Under the pieces are notes generated by a model. The model saw only the letters and a program-made list of their open reading frames with translations, was not told the origin of the DNA and made no database searches. A stretch of 64,000 nucleotides of DNA, taken from NCBI RefSeq assembly GCF_000633535.1, contig NZ_AYMR01000009.1:558001-622000 (forward strand), in the 5' to 3' direction. The position numbers were made by a program, and so were the translations under genes. Positions 47,043-55,979 of the stretch are shown piece by piece. How positions within the stretch are numbered: position 1 is the stretch's first letter; each line of letters starts with the position of its first letter. Origin of the DNA: Leifsonia aquatica H1aii (GTDB lineage Bacteria; Actinomycetota; Actinomycetes; Actinomycetales; Microbacteriaceae).

Positions 47043-47110
47043 TTGACCTGATTCTATTCTAGGTCAGATCCGTGTCTCCTGCTTCACTCAGACCGCTCTC
47101 CGGAGCGGTC
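47043..47110. promoter_or_regulatory. Inverted repeats upstream of the RepA-like gene
   Basis: TGACCT (47044) and AGGTCA (47061) form one inverted repeat around an AT-rich centre. GACCGCT (47091-47097) with AGCGGTC (47104-47110) form another. They lie in the 182-base spacer before the ATPase gene and are candidates for operator or origin sites. Confidence 0.4.
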
Positions 47111-47180
47111 TCTCGCGTTAATGCGACTGAGAGAGAGAAGTACATCACTTGGTTGAAATCAACCGCCTCGGAGCGGCCAG

Positions 47181-48290
47181 ATGATGGTCCCCGATGATTT
47201 GCGAGAATTTGACCCACTGACCGACATGCACGCCCGCGAGAAGGAGGAAGAGCGGGCGCGCCGCGTTGATGTAATGGCTGAAGAGATTCGATTGAGGAGG
47301 GCCGCTCAGCGTCGGGCGGACGAGCTGGAACCGGCGTCGCCCCTCAACGTACTCACGCGGCGAGACGTTGCCCGTATGACGCCACCACAGCCGATTGTGC
47401 CGGGCCTCATCTACACGGAAACTATCGCCACTATTGCTGCAACCGGAGGACTCGGCAAATCAGCGCTCATGATCGATGTGGCTGCGTGCGCGGCCACCGG
47501 TTTGCCATTCCTAGGGCGTGAGGTGCGACAGGGCCGAACGCTCTTCATCGCTGGGGAAGGCATCGCCGCGATGGAGCAGCGTTTGCGGGCATGGGAAATG
47601 GCTCGCGGGGTTACCTACGGCACCGTGACTGGCGTCGATTTTCTAAGTGGCGTCAGTCTCAACGCTGCAACCCTTCAGAGCCTCGGCCGGCTTCAGCGGG
47701 AGCAGCGGTATCAAATGATCGTCGTCGACACGGTTGCAGCCAACGTTCCCCTGAAGAACGAGAACGACAACACCGAAGTCTCCGCGTTCATCAAAGCTTT
47801 CCGCAAGGAGGTTCAGTCGGCACCACAGGCGACCGGCGTTCTTCTTCACCACGTCACGGAGAACGTTGACAGTCGCGGGCGCAAGTCGACTAAGTCGCGG
47901 GGCGCTAGCGCATTCCGCAACGACAGCGACTCACTGGTCATGATGCTCGGCAGCTCAGATGAGTTCGTAATCACGACTGCGACGTCCAAGGGTGGAAAGC
48001 AGCGCGACGCCGCCTCGATCACCATCCCGGGGCTCTGTCTCCGTACGTCCGGTCCTCACGTCGTGCTCACTGAAATGACAAAGCAGGAGCAGGTTGATCA
48101 CGACGCGGAGGTGCACCGTCTCGTGCAACTGATGGTTCCAGGCAACGGCTACACAAGTACCGAGCTTCAGGGCAAGTGGGGCCTCTCATCGAACAAGGGG
48201 CGATACCAGGCATTGAGGACCGTGGCTCTGGATCTGGGCCTGATCACGAAGGGAGACAGCATACGTGACCCGTACATCCGTATCAAATGA
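47181..48290 (+). CDS. RepA-like AAA ATPase (AAA_25)
   Basis: A 369-residue RecA-fold ATPase like the RepA hexameric helicases of plasmids and satellites. Walker A is ATGGLGKSA (87-95), Walker B QMIVVDT (178-184), and LLHHVTE with SRGASAFRND near 221-248 matches the RepA/KaiC-type sensor region. A C-terminal winged-helix-like part (about 308-365) follows. No primase is encoded beside it. It probably loads at the element's origin or directs copy control. Confidence 0.86.
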   Translation: MMVPDDLREFDPLTDMHAREKEEERARRVDVMAEEIRLRRAAQRRADELEPASPLNVLTRRDVARMTPPQPIVPGLIYTETIATIAATGGLGKSALMIDVAACAATGLPFLGREVRQGRTLFIAGEGIAAMEQRLRAWEMARGVTYGTVTGVDFLSGVSLNAATLQSLGRLQREQRYQMIVVDTVAANVPLKNENDNTEVSAFIKAFRKEVQSAPQATGVLLHHVTENVDSRGRKSTKSRGASAFRNDSDSLVMMLGSSDEFVITTATSKGGKQRDAASITIPGLCLRTSGPHVVLTEMTKQEQVDHDAEVHRLVQLMVPGNGYTSTELQGKWGLSSNKGRYQALRTVALDLGLITKGDSIRDPYIRIK

Positions 48291-48361
48291 ACGGTCGTGG
48301 GAAACGGTCTCCCCTAAGAGGGGGAATGACCGCCACGACCATTTGAGTGCACGACCGTTCA
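48288..48361. repeat. Structured 71-base motif, copy A
   Basis: It starts two bases before the end of the ATPase gene. Outer arms TGAACGGTCGTG (48288-48299) and CACGACCGTTCA (48350-48361) are perfect; GGTCGTGG (48293-48300) also pairs with CCACGACC (48333-48340), and an inner stem TCCCC/GGGGA has loop TAAGA. An ungapped second copy is at 59784-59854 (56 of 71 identical by hand count). It may be an iteron-type origin or packaging site. Confidence 0.85.
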
Positions 48362-48373
48362 TGGAGGTGCATC

Positions 48374-48652
48374 GTGGTTGATTTCGAATCGCTCACACCG
48401 GACGAAGCCGTCATCTGGGCTGCCGGATATACCGCGGCACTGGAGGACCACCGACCGCATTGGGAACGCATTGCGGTCGACTCTGCAGCGCAGGCCCGCC
48501 AGCTCGTGCAAGCCGAAGCAGATGCCGCCCGGTATTACCACGCAGCATTCTGCGGTTGCGAAAAGGCCACCGTGGCCGCCGTTGTGCGGGGGATTGATAC
48601 ACGACAGAACCGCGACGCCTGGCGCGCCAAATATGGAATGGACGCAGCATGA
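48374..48652 (+). CDS. Small phage-type protein
   Basis: A 92-residue helical protein with EAVIWAAGYTAALEDHRPHW, a motif often seen in small actinophage proteins. GTG 48374 has GGAGG six bases upstream. It is the first gene after repeat copy A and opens a coupled operon with four-base overlap to the next gene. Confidence 0.7.
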   Translation: MVDFESLTPDEAVIWAAGYTAALEDHRPHWERIAVDSAAQARQLVQAEADAARYYHAAFCGCEKATVAAVVRGIDTRQNRDAWRAKYGMDAA

Positions 48653-48945
48653 TCGACGACTTCGGACCCGGAGCCATGGACAACCTCTTGCAGATGGTCG
48701 ATGGCCAGATCGCCAATGCGATCGCAGACCCGCAGTGCCCCGCAATGCTCGAGATCTACGCGCAAGCGAAGCCGGCCGGCAACGCTGAGGACATTTTGCT
48801 TTTCGCGGCCATGCACTTCGTGCGCGAGTACGCGAAGCTCGCCGTGCTGCATTTCGGCAGCCGTGAAAAGGCGCTGGAGGTCTTCAACACCCGCACCACG
48901 CTGTCGACGCTGAGGCGGATCGAGGAGGAGGGCGATTCCCTGTGA
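48649..48945 (+). CDS. Small phage-type protein
   Basis: A 98-residue mostly helical protein (MIDDFGPGAMDNLLQMVDGQ). It overlaps both neighbours by four bases and so is translated in step with the small terminase subunit. No family recognised. Confidence 0.68.
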   Translation: MIDDFGPGAMDNLLQMVDGQIANAIADPQCPAMLEIYAQAKPAGNAEDILLFAAMHFVREYAKLAVLHFGSREKALEVFNTRTTLSTLRRIEEEGDSL

Positions 48946-49412
48946 ACCCGCTCCCGGAGAAGAAGGACTGGCAGCGACCTCCGTTCGAACCAGGAAATAA
49001 GCTTGCGCAGACCCACGGCGCGTTCACGCCCTCAGTCATTGAGCCGTTGGCGGCCGAACTACGCGAAACGATCCTGACCGACCCCGACTCGGCATACCTC
49101 CAATCGCCGCGCTTCGCCAAGCGTTTGCTGTCGTACTGCCAGACCGAGGCTCGTGTGATGCGCATTGAGTCGTGGGTCGGTGGCATGACGGACGAGGAGG
49201 CGGCCCGCAGCGATAAGGGTCAGACGAGCCCGCTCGAGTTGCTGCGCAAATGGAAGACCACAGCGGCGAACGAGGCGAACAAGTTGGGACTGGATCCCGT
49301 CTCGTGGGCGCGCATCCGCAAGGACTATGCGGTGACCCGGCACCACGACGCCGCGACGTTCTTGACCGCCCAGAGGCTGCGGGCGGAAGGGGTGACCGAG
49401 GGTGATGAATGA
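48942..49412 (+). CDS. terS: Terminase small subunit-like protein
   Basis: A 156-residue protein. The start WQRPPFEPGNKLAQTHGAFT followed by VIEPLAAELRE, and the helical C-terminus with LGLDPVSWARIRKD, match small terminase subunits of actinophages. In a complete phage the large subunit gene would follow; here it does not. In phage satellites such an orphan TerS redirects the helper's packaging motor. GTG 48942 overlaps the previous gene by four bases. Confidence 0.78.
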   Translation: MNPLPEKKDWQRPPFEPGNKLAQTHGAFTPSVIEPLAAELRETILTDPDSAYLQSPRFAKRLLSYCQTEARVMRIESWVGGMTDEEAARSDKGQTSPLELLRKWKTTAANEANKLGLDPVSWARIRKDYAVTRHHDAATFLTAQRLRAEGVTEGDE

Positions 49413-49839
49413 GACGGGAACCCAGGCTGACGCGCGCCGGCTGAGTGTGCTTCTGCGCCGGGATGGCGTTGTGCTCGTACCGCCTCGCCTCGCGCCGTGG
49501 ATCCGCTCACTGGCAGTACGTGACGTTGGCGATCTCCGGAGAATCACGAACGGTAGCGGTAACGACATTCTTGACCTCCTTGACGCCCTGTCCACAGCGC
49601 CTCAGCACGTGTCCGTCGACGGACATATCACACTGCCAGAGAGTAAAATTCTATTAGGTGATGCACCGGGGACAAGCGCCCCAGTTTCCACTCGAGCTGC
49701 CGCAGAGCGGATGGGGCTCTCAGAGCGAACGGTCACGCGCATGTTGGTCGCGGATCGCTTGTTCGGGTGGAAATTGGGGCGCGTCTGGGTCGTCCCGGAG
49801 TCATCGATCGAACAATTCTTGAATGGGAAAGGGGCCTGA
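49402..49839 (+). CDS. Helix-turn-helix protein (excisionase-like C-terminus)
   Basis: A 145-residue protein. The N-terminal 80 residues are unrecognised; the C-terminal part has VSTRAAAERMGLSERTVTRM followed by LFGWKLGRVWVVPESSIEQF, an HTH_17 DNA-binding domain. GTG 49402 and ATG 49405 are both possible starts. It takes the position normally held by the large terminase gene. Confidence 0.72.
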   Translation: MMNETGTQADARRLSVLLRRDGVVLVPPRLAPWIRSLAVRDVGDLRRITNGSGNDILDLLDALSTAPQHVSVDGHITLPESKILLGDAPGTSAPVSTRAAAERMGLSERTVTRMLVADRLFGWKLGRVWVVPESSIEQFLNGKGA

Positions 49840-50199
49840 ATGGCACGCACGAGTATTGCGGCGACGACGATCGCACCAACAGGGGTGGTGGCCGCGTCGA
49901 CCTCGATTGATCAGCCGAATGGGATGAAGGTGCCGGCGAATCCGGCCAAGAGCAACACGGTACTGCAGGTGACGAACACCGACACCAACCCGCATACGGT
50001 CACAGTTCGTGCGAGCGACCGAGTTCTGGGGTTGATCGCGTGGCCGGATCTGACGTTCTCGGTTCCGGCTTCGTCGACCAGGTGGTTGGGGCCGTTCGAG
50101 TCGAATCGCGTGTATCAGGACGACGGCACGGTGTCCGTCGATTTTCAGGTTGGTCATAGCGGCACGATCGCCGCATTGCGGATCCCGAGGGTGGCGTAA
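49840..50199 (+). CDS. Putative virion decoration protein
   Basis: A 119-residue beta-rich protein (TVLQVTNTDTNPHTVTVRAS, WLGPFESNRVYQDDGTVSVD, GTIAALRIPRVA). This pattern is common in small proteins beside capsid genes of actinophages. It directly abuts the next gene. Its role is inferred from resemblance only. Confidence 0.55.
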   Translation: MARTSIAATTIAPTGVVAASTSIDQPNGMKVPANPAKSNTVLQVTNTDTNPHTVTVRASDRVLGLIAWPDLTFSVPASSTRWLGPFESNRVYQDDGTVSVDFQVGHSGTIAALRIPRVA

Positions 50200-50949
50200 A
50201 TGGCAAAGGGACAGACGTTTGAGAAAGTCACGGCGGCTGATGTGGCGGCTGCGCAGGTCGCGCTCGATGAAGGTCGGGAGCGGCTTGAACAGCTTCACAA
50301 CGCCTTCGTGGACGGTCGAGGCGAATGGCAGGACTACATCGATCAGAAGGCTGTGATCGAGTTCGCTGAGGCGCAGGTGCTTCGAGTCGCTGCGGACAAG
50401 CGAAAGTACGACGAGCAGGTTCGTCAGGTCGCGTTGGCCGATCTCCGTGAAGAGATTGACGCCTACTCCCTCAAGTCAGGGGACGTCCTTCTGGAGGGAT
50501 TTGAGGCAGTGGAGTCTGCCCTGGGCGCCTTCCGCAAGCTCTTCGATGACCGTAACGCAGTCGTGCGCAAGTGGTCCCAGTCGATGAAGGATCTGGATGT
50601 TCCCCTCTTGGACGTAACCCGCCTAGTGCCGCCCGCCTCCGAGCACGGACTCGGGTGGCGCGATGGGGCCGGCGACATGTCGATTCAGGCTGGCGAGCGC
50701 CAATTCCAGCTCATCTTTCCGGACCGGTACTTGGCGGATCTGTTCAACGGGGCCAGCCATCTTGATGTGCTCAAGACGGAACTGAAGGAAATCGACCATG
50801 AGTTGCCTGGGTACCCGGACGACGCCCTGTTCTTCCGCAAGCACGATGGCGCCCTGTTTGTCACTAGCCCCAGCAGTCCGTTCTCGCCCGAGATCATGCA
50901 GCGTGACGGGCTCGAGCAGATCACGCGCGAGGAGGCGCTGAATGGTTGA
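50200..50949 (+). CDS. Hypothetical protein with N-terminal coiled coil
   Basis: A 249-residue protein. Residues 1-110 are helical with coiled-coil character (DVAAAQVALDEGRERLEQLH), and the rest is mixed (FRKLFDDRNAVVRKWSQSMK; DALFFRKHDGALFVTS). It could be a virion or scaffold protein; I cannot show either. It overlaps the next gene by eight bases. Confidence 0.6.
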   Translation: MAKGQTFEKVTAADVAAAQVALDEGRERLEQLHNAFVDGRGEWQDYIDQKAVIEFAEAQVLRVAADKRKYDEQVRQVALADLREEIDAYSLKSGDVLLEGFEAVESALGAFRKLFDDRNAVVRKWSQSMKDLDVPLLDVTRLVPPASEHGLGWRDGAGDMSIQAGERQFQLIFPDRYLADLFNGASHLDVLKTELKEIDHELPGYPDDALFFRKHDGALFVTSPSSPFSPEIMQRDGLEQITREEALNG

Positions 50950-51421
50950 GCAGCGAAGCGCTGGTTGGGTCGCCAAGGCCACCCCTGACCAGATACACGA
51001 AGCCCTTCACGCGGGCGAACTGGCGGTGTACATGGGTGGCAAGACGGACTCCGAGAGCGCACAGGAAGCCCACGTGAAGGGGACACCGGATCGTCTCTAC
51101 GCTGAAGCGTTTGGGTTCGATTCGTACGCACAGATGAAAGCCGTGGTGAACGCACACGGCTCAACCATGGTCACTGCGATTCGGCAGGGCATGTCGCCGG
51201 ATCAGTTGGCGAAACTCGACTGGTTGGAGTCGGCGTCTCCTGAGGAGGCATACGCGGCTGAGAAGGCCGGCGAACTGAATCTGCTGCTGGGCCGGGGTAA
51301 TCACAAGGGCACTGAGGGTGACGGAATCATCCGTTCGGCGGGGAGCGCCGCATCCAATTCCGACATCAGCGAGGTCGAAGCGTCCGCCGAGTACCAGGCT
51401 GCGGTGGCGGGCGACCAGTGA
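50942..51421 (+). CDS. Hypothetical protein with internal duplication
   Basis: A 159-residue protein with two related blocks: ATPDQIHEALHAGELAVYMG (about 12-31) and ASPEEAYAAEKAGELNLLLG (about 99-118). Similar 'PEE-A-AGEL-LLG' blocks occur in small proteins of actinophage head regions. The C-terminus is low complexity. It overlaps the next gene by four bases. Confidence 0.62.
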   Translation: MVEQRSAGWVAKATPDQIHEALHAGELAVYMGGKTDSESAQEAHVKGTPDRLYAEAFGFDSYAQMKAVVNAHGSTMVTAIRQGMSPDQLAKLDWLESASPEEAYAAEKAGELNLLLGRGNHKGTEGDGIIRSAGSAASNSDISEVEASAEYQAAVAGDQ

Positions 51422-51729
51422 CGGCGATCCCCACCGATCAGGTGATCGCGGAGCTACTCAATTCGGTCATCATGTCGGTGAACGACCCGGACCGCTCGCA
51501 GGCGAATCGGCTGCGGCAGTGGTCGGCGCAGCAGAAGGATCCCGCAGAGTTTCGGATGCTGCTCCTTGAGGGTGCGGTCGAACTGTTTGCGGACACGCTG
51601 ACACAAGCTATCGGCCGCGCAGAGGCCCTCGAAATCCTGAACGTCTATCGGGGGCGAGTCGAGGCGCTTATCCTCGAGCGCCAGCTGCTCGGGCAGGACG
51701 TCGTGCGCGACGGCTGGTCGCTCGCCTAA
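51418..51729 (+). CDS. Hypothetical protein upstream of the tape measure gene
   Basis: A 103-residue helical protein (VIAELLNSVIMSVNDPDRSQ; TLTQAIGRAEALEILN). It sits where tail assembly chaperones are usually encoded. I see no obvious slippery frameshift site or second product, so that role is only positional. GTG 51418 overlaps the previous gene (GTGA). Confidence 0.6.
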   Translation: MTAIPTDQVIAELLNSVIMSVNDPDRSQANRLRQWSAQQKDPAEFRMLLLEGAVELFADTLTQAIGRAEALEILNVYRGRVEALILERQLLGQDVVRDGWSLA

Positions 51730-51742
51730 ATCACAGAACTAC

Positions 51743-51785
51743 GAAGCATTTACATAGCCGCTCTTCGGGGCGGCTTCTGCATTTA
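51743..51785 (+). terminator. Possible hairpin before the tape measure gene
   Basis: AGCCGC (51761-51766) and GCGGCT (51771-51776) form a short stem, with ATTTA on both flanks. It is weak and could be an attenuator. Confidence 0.4.
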
Positions 51786-51798
51786 GAGGGGAGTTTAG

Positions 51799-54495
51799 AT
51801 GGCGGCGGAAGGCCCAACGACTGCCGGCAGCATCAAGGGGACCCTGAAACTTGATGCGTCTGACTGGTTTGACAAGTTGGCGGCGGCGGATGCTGCGGCT
51901 CGCAAGCTGGGTTCGGTAGATCCGACTGTTCGGGTTGGTGCGGATACTGCTGCTGCGGATTCGAAGTTGGCGGCCACGCAGGCGACTGCGAACCGGTTGG
52001 GGGCTTCGTCTCCGAAGATCAGCATTGATGTGAATGCTGCTGCGGTGGCGGCGAAGCTGGCGGCGGTTGAGGCTGCAACACGGAAGCTTGCAATTGCAAA
52101 TGAGGCTACCCGGCTTTCGTATAGTCGCCTGGACGCGATTCAGGGTCGTGAGGGTGTGTCGGCGTTGCAGGTGGCTGCCGCTCACTTGGCTGCATCGCGT
52201 GCTGAGGAGACAGAGAAGAACGCGACAGATCGTCTTACTGCTGCTAAGGCGGCGTTGGCGGCGACTACCGCAGCGGCTGCGTCGGCTACTGGTGATGAGA
52301 CGGCTGCGGAAGAGAAGTCGGCGGCGTCGAAGAAGCTCAGCATCCAGCGTTGGCAGTTGATCGCTGGGGCGATCGCAGCTTTGATTCCGTTGCTTGCCCC
52401 ATTGGCTGGCTATGCGGTTGGCGTGGCCGGTGCGCTGGCCGGTATGGGCGCCGCCGGGGCGCTGGCGATCTACGGCATCGTGAAAGCGGTCAAGGACGGC
52501 ACGGCTGCCGGAATCGAGTACAAGTCGGGCCTCGACTTGCTTAAGGGCTCGCTTGATCAATTGGGGAACACGGCCGCGCTCGCCATGCTCGGGTCCTTCC
52601 AGCGAGCCGTCTACGCGATCACGGTGGCGATGCCGTCTCTGAATTCGCAGATCGACACGTTCTCGCGGATCCTCGGTAATGCCGGAGTCGCTGTCCTTTC
52701 CGGGGTCATCAACGCGTTGCGGATCCTTAACCCGTTGTTCGTTGAGGCGTCGGCGTACATCCTTCAACTGGCGCGAGGGTTCCAGTCGTGGACGCACGAC
52801 GGTGGCTTGCAGAAGTTCACCGACTACGCGCGCACACAACTCCCGGTGGTTGCCACCATGCTGGGTTCACTCGCCTCAGCCGCACTCCACATTGTTGAGG
52901 CGTTCGCCCCACTGGGAACGCTCGTCGTTCAAGGCCTGACAGCTTTGGGTGGCGCGATCAACGCCATCCCGCTACCGGTGCTCTTGAGCGTGGTGACGGG
53001 TGCTGCCGCAGCATTCGCGGCCTTCAAACTCTGGGGAATGATCGCTCCGATTCTTGCCGGTGTCGCTACTGCGATCGGCAACCTCGGTGTCGCCGTGCAG
53101 CTAGCAGAGGGTCCGATCGGTTGGATCACCGCTGGCGTCTCGGCGCTGGCCGCTGTGCTGGCAGTGAGCGTCACTACGACTCAGGATGCGGCGCAGGGTG
53201 CCGTGGATTATGCGAACGCGTTGAAACAGGACAACGACGCGATCGGAGAGAACGTTCGCCTGCTGGCCGTGAAGAACCTCCACGACAGCGGTGCTCTCAA
53301 GTCGGGCCACGAGCTGGGGCTTTCCACGAAGACCCTGACAGAGGCTGCGATCGGGAACGCTGCGGCCATGTCGAAGGTCAATGCGGTGCTGTCTCAGGTG
53401 AAGGGCACCACTGGGGCCGTCGGGTCTGCCACGGGTGGTCTGTCGCAGGAGCAGTACAAATTGCAGGGTGCCGCTAACGATGTGCGCAACGTTCTGGGTC
53501 AGCAGAATGATGAGCTTGCGTCGGCGAAGATCCGGAACCAGGAGGCGAAGGATGCAACGGCTGGTTCGACGGCGGCGACGTTGGAGAACGTGGACGCGGT
53601 TACGGCGTTGAAGAATGCCACGGATGCGGCGTCGGCGGCGACCGACAAGTTTGCCAAGCAGCTTGCTGGGATCGGTCAGGTCAACATGGATGCGTCGCAG
53701 GCGAGCATTGCGTACAACCAGTCCGTTGCTGACGCTGCGGCTGCCGCGAAGCAGTACGGCAAAGGGCTGGATGAGACGACGGAGGCTGGTCGACGCAACA
53801 TGTCGGCCCTCAACGGGATTGCATCTTCGGCCATCCAGTTGGTGTCTGCGCAGGCTCAGGCCGGCGCATCCTCCGACCAGCTCACCGCGAACATGGGGAC
53901 TGCCCGGCAGGCCTTCATCAACGCCGCTCAGGCTGCCGGCGCTACAGCCGATCAGGCGGCACACCTTGCTGATCAGTACGGGTTGATTCCGGGCAACGTC
54001 TCGACGGCGTTCCACACCTCCGGTGCTGACGCTGCCGTGGAGGCAGCGAATGACGTGCAGGCTGCTTTGGCTGCAATCGACCGTTCGATCACTATCCGGG
54101 TGAACACGATCAACACGAATGCCACGAACCCGAATGTTGGGTTCGGTTTGGGTGACGGTCACCGTGACGGTGGCACCATCGGTGCCGCTAACGGGATGAC
54201 CGTACCCGGAGTGGGGTCACCACACCGGGACTCCGTGCGAGCCATGCTGGCAGCCTCTGAGGAGGTCATCTCGAACCGGTTTGGGCAGGCGTCGAACAAT
54301 CGCACTTTGTTGAAGCTGATCAACAAGGGTGCAAACCCGAGTCAGATTGCCGCGTATGCGAACGCCAAAGCGGGTCGCGACGCAGCTCCGGCCGTCACGA
54401 ACATTACGCACAATCACACATGGAACGTGACCGCGTCGGATCCGACGCAGCTTACGCAGTCGGTTGCGATGCGTCTCAACGCAAGGAAGGTCTAA
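51799..54495 (+). CDS. Tail tape measure protein
   Basis: An 898-residue Ala-rich protein. Long helical stretches flank hydrophobic segments near 180-235 and 375-430, as in siphovirus tape measures. The C-terminal GGTIGAANGMTVPG and EEVISNRFGQASNN are typical of actinophage tape measures. At about 0.15 nm per residue it would set a tail near 135 nm. GAGGGGAG lies just ahead of the ATG. It is the element's largest gene. Confidence 0.88.
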   Translation: MAAEGPTTAGSIKGTLKLDASDWFDKLAAADAAARKLGSVDPTVRVGADTAAADSKLAATQATANRLGASSPKISIDVNAAAVAAKLAAVEAATRKLAIANEATRLSYSRLDAIQGREGVSALQVAAAHLAASRAEETEKNATDRLTAAKAALAATTAAAASATGDETAAEEKSAASKKLSIQRWQLIAGAIAALIPLLAPLAGYAVGVAGALAGMGAAGALAIYGIVKAVKDGTAAGIEYKSGLDLLKGSLDQLGNTAALAMLGSFQRAVYAITVAMPSLNSQIDTFSRILGNAGVAVLSGVINALRILNPLFVEASAYILQLARGFQSWTHDGGLQKFTDYARTQLPVVATMLGSLASAALHIVEAFAPLGTLVVQGLTALGGAINAIPLPVLLSVVTGAAAAFAAFKLWGMIAPILAGVATAIGNLGVAVQLAEGPIGWITAGVSALAAVLAVSVTTTQDAAQGAVDYANALKQDNDAIGENVRLLAVKNLHDSGALKSGHELGLSTKTLTEAAIGNAAAMSKVNAVLSQVKGTTGAVGSATGGLSQEQYKLQGAANDVRNVLGQQNDELASAKIRNQEAKDATAGSTAATLENVDAVTALKNATDAASAATDKFAKQLAGIGQVNMDASQASIAYNQSVADAAAAAKQYGKGLDETTEAGRRNMSALNGIASSAIQLVSAQAQAGASSDQLTANMGTARQAFINAAQAAGATADQAAHLADQYGLIPGNVSTAFHTSGADAAVEAANDVQAALAAIDRSITIRVNTINTNATNPNVGFGLGDGHRDGGTIGAANGMTVPGVGSPHRDSVRAMLAASEEVISNRFGQASNNRTLLKLINKGANPSQIAAYANAKAGRDAAPAVTNITHNHTWNVTASDPTQLTQSVAMRLNARKV

Positions 54496-54497
54496 AG

Positions 54498-55400
54498 ATG
54501 CCGAACGGTCCAGGAAACCTGTCATGGTCGATGCCGCCTCGAGAGGATGACGGAGTCCGCGCGCAACGTGACCTTGAGCGTGCTCAGCGGGAGGCTAATG
54601 CGGCCCAGTCTGGTCAGGCGATGCAGGTTGGTGCTGGCGGCATTCTCGTCAACAATGGTGGCTCGATAACCATTCAGGGCACCGGTTCGTTGAACACGAA
54701 TGGTGCGATCAACACCACCGGTTCAATTAGCGCATCGACAACGGTGACTGCCGGTACGAACATCACTGCTGGTGGTTTCATTCAGGCAGGCGGGAACATC
54801 AGCACGACAAGCGGTGCCCTGTCTTGTACCGGGAACATCACGTCAACGGGTGGCGCTTTGACTGTCTCGGGTACGGCGACGGCTGGCGGGTTCAGCACGG
54901 GCGGTTCTGTTGGCGCAGCATCTGTAAGCGCTAGCGGTGGGGTGTCAGGGAGTTCGGGCACGTTCTCGAGCAGCCTGAACAGTGTGGGGGCCTATAACAC
55001 TGATGTCAGCTCGTTGCCTGGCGCACGTCAGACGGTGTGGCAGCACAACTCGGGTGTGTATGGGTTTGCTCCGTCGACGCGTGAGGCGAAGGTGAACCTG
55101 TCGGATCTGCCATTTACGGCGGTGGATGCTCGAGCGGTGCGCGGCTACCTGTTCCAGTACAAGGGGCAGCAGGCGATCCGGGACGACCCGGAGAATGCGA
55201 ACTATGACCCTGCTTACAAGGTGCCGTGGGATGTGGGTTTGATGGCGGAAGACCTCATCGCACACAACATGGCCTGTTTCGTCGTGTTCGAGGAGGACGG
55301 GGTGACGGCGAAGACGATCAACTACGACCTCTTCGGTGCCATCGTGCCGCTGGTCTTGGACGCCGACACCGATCGCCGGCTTCGGGAACTGGGCGCGTGA
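54498..55400 (+). CDS. Tail fibre/minor tail protein with S74-like C-terminal chaperone
   Basis: A 300-residue protein. The start has a helical tether (RAQRDLERAQREANAAQ), the middle (about 45-165) is a Gly/Ser/Thr-rich beta-repeat region like trimeric fibres, and the C-terminal 105 residues resemble an intramolecular chaperone of the S74 type: STREAK supplies a possible Ser/Lys dyad for self-cleavage, then VGLMAEDLIAHN. ATG 54498 is two bases after the tape measure stop. It probably contacts the host cell. Confidence 0.75.
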   Translation: MPNGPGNLSWSMPPREDDGVRAQRDLERAQREANAAQSGQAMQVGAGGILVNNGGSITIQGTGSLNTNGAINTTGSISASTTVTAGTNITAGGFIQAGGNISTTSGALSCTGNITSTGGALTVSGTATAGGFSTGGSVGAASVSASGGVSGSSGTFSSSLNSVGAYNTDVSSLPGARQTVWQHNSGVYGFAPSTREAKVNLSDLPFTAVDARAVRGYLFQYKGQQAIRDDPENANYDPAYKVPWDVGLMAEDLIAHNMACFVVFEEDGVTAKTINYDLFGAIVPLVLDADTDRRLRELGA

Positions 55401-55487
55401 GTTCAAATGACGGTGGGTCATGACAGGCTAAATCGACATCCCAAGCACTCGCTGAAAAGACGCTACTATCGCGAAAGGGAGGGCAAA

Positions 55488-55979
55488 TTGCTCGTAAAAG
55501 ATGCGGCACGAATCGCTGCCGAAAATGCTCTCGCTGAGCATTGGAATGGCAAGTTTCCTGTCGACCCAGTTGCGATTGCCGAGGGCTTCGACATTACCGT
55601 CTGGCTAGACGCGCTGGATGACGATATTTCTGGGGCGATTGTCGCTGACGGCGAGAAGGTTCAGATATTTCTGGCTGAGGACGAGCCTTTCGAGCGCCAG
55701 ACCTTTACCTGCGCCCACGAGATTGGCCACTACTTGGAGCGCACGGCCGCGCGAGACGACGACTACTCCTTCAAGGACACGCGGAGTCCTCATGGCTATG
55801 ACCTCCACGAGTTCTACGCCGACGAATTCGCAGGGAACCTTCTCATGCCGGCGGAGAAGTTCGTTGAGCTGTACGAGCAGGGAATGAGCACCAGCTTGCT
55901 CGCCGACTTTTTCGGTGTCAGCCGTCCGGCGGTAAGGAAGCGTGTCGAACGCCTCCGGAACGATGGCAGACTCGGGTGA
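55488..55979 (+). CDS. ImmA/IrrE-type metallopeptidase with C-terminal HTH
   Basis: A 163-residue protein. FPVDPVAIAEGFDI (33-46) and the zinc motif HEIGH (87-91) with the third ligand in EFYADEFAGNLLMP define ImmA/IrrE. The C-terminus LLADFFGVSRPAVRKRVERL is a DNA-binding helix-turn-helix. In known systems ImmA cleaves the element's repressor to trigger excision. TTG 55488 with GGGAGGG is preferred; ATG 55407 would add 27 unusual residues. It is coupled to the next gene. Confidence 0.85.
   Translation: MLVKDAARIAAENALAEHWNGKFPVDPVAIAEGFDITVWLDALDDDISGAIVADGEKVQIFLAEDEPFERQTFTCAHEIGHYLERTAARDDDYSFKDTRSPHGYDLHEFYADEFAGNLLMPAEKFVELYEQGMSTSLLADFFGVSRPAVRKRVERLRNDGRLG

Noticed and set aside
51418-51799. 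Programmed frameshift between tail chaperone frames before the tape measure gene
   Set aside because: No slippery heptamer and no overlapping second frame are visible.
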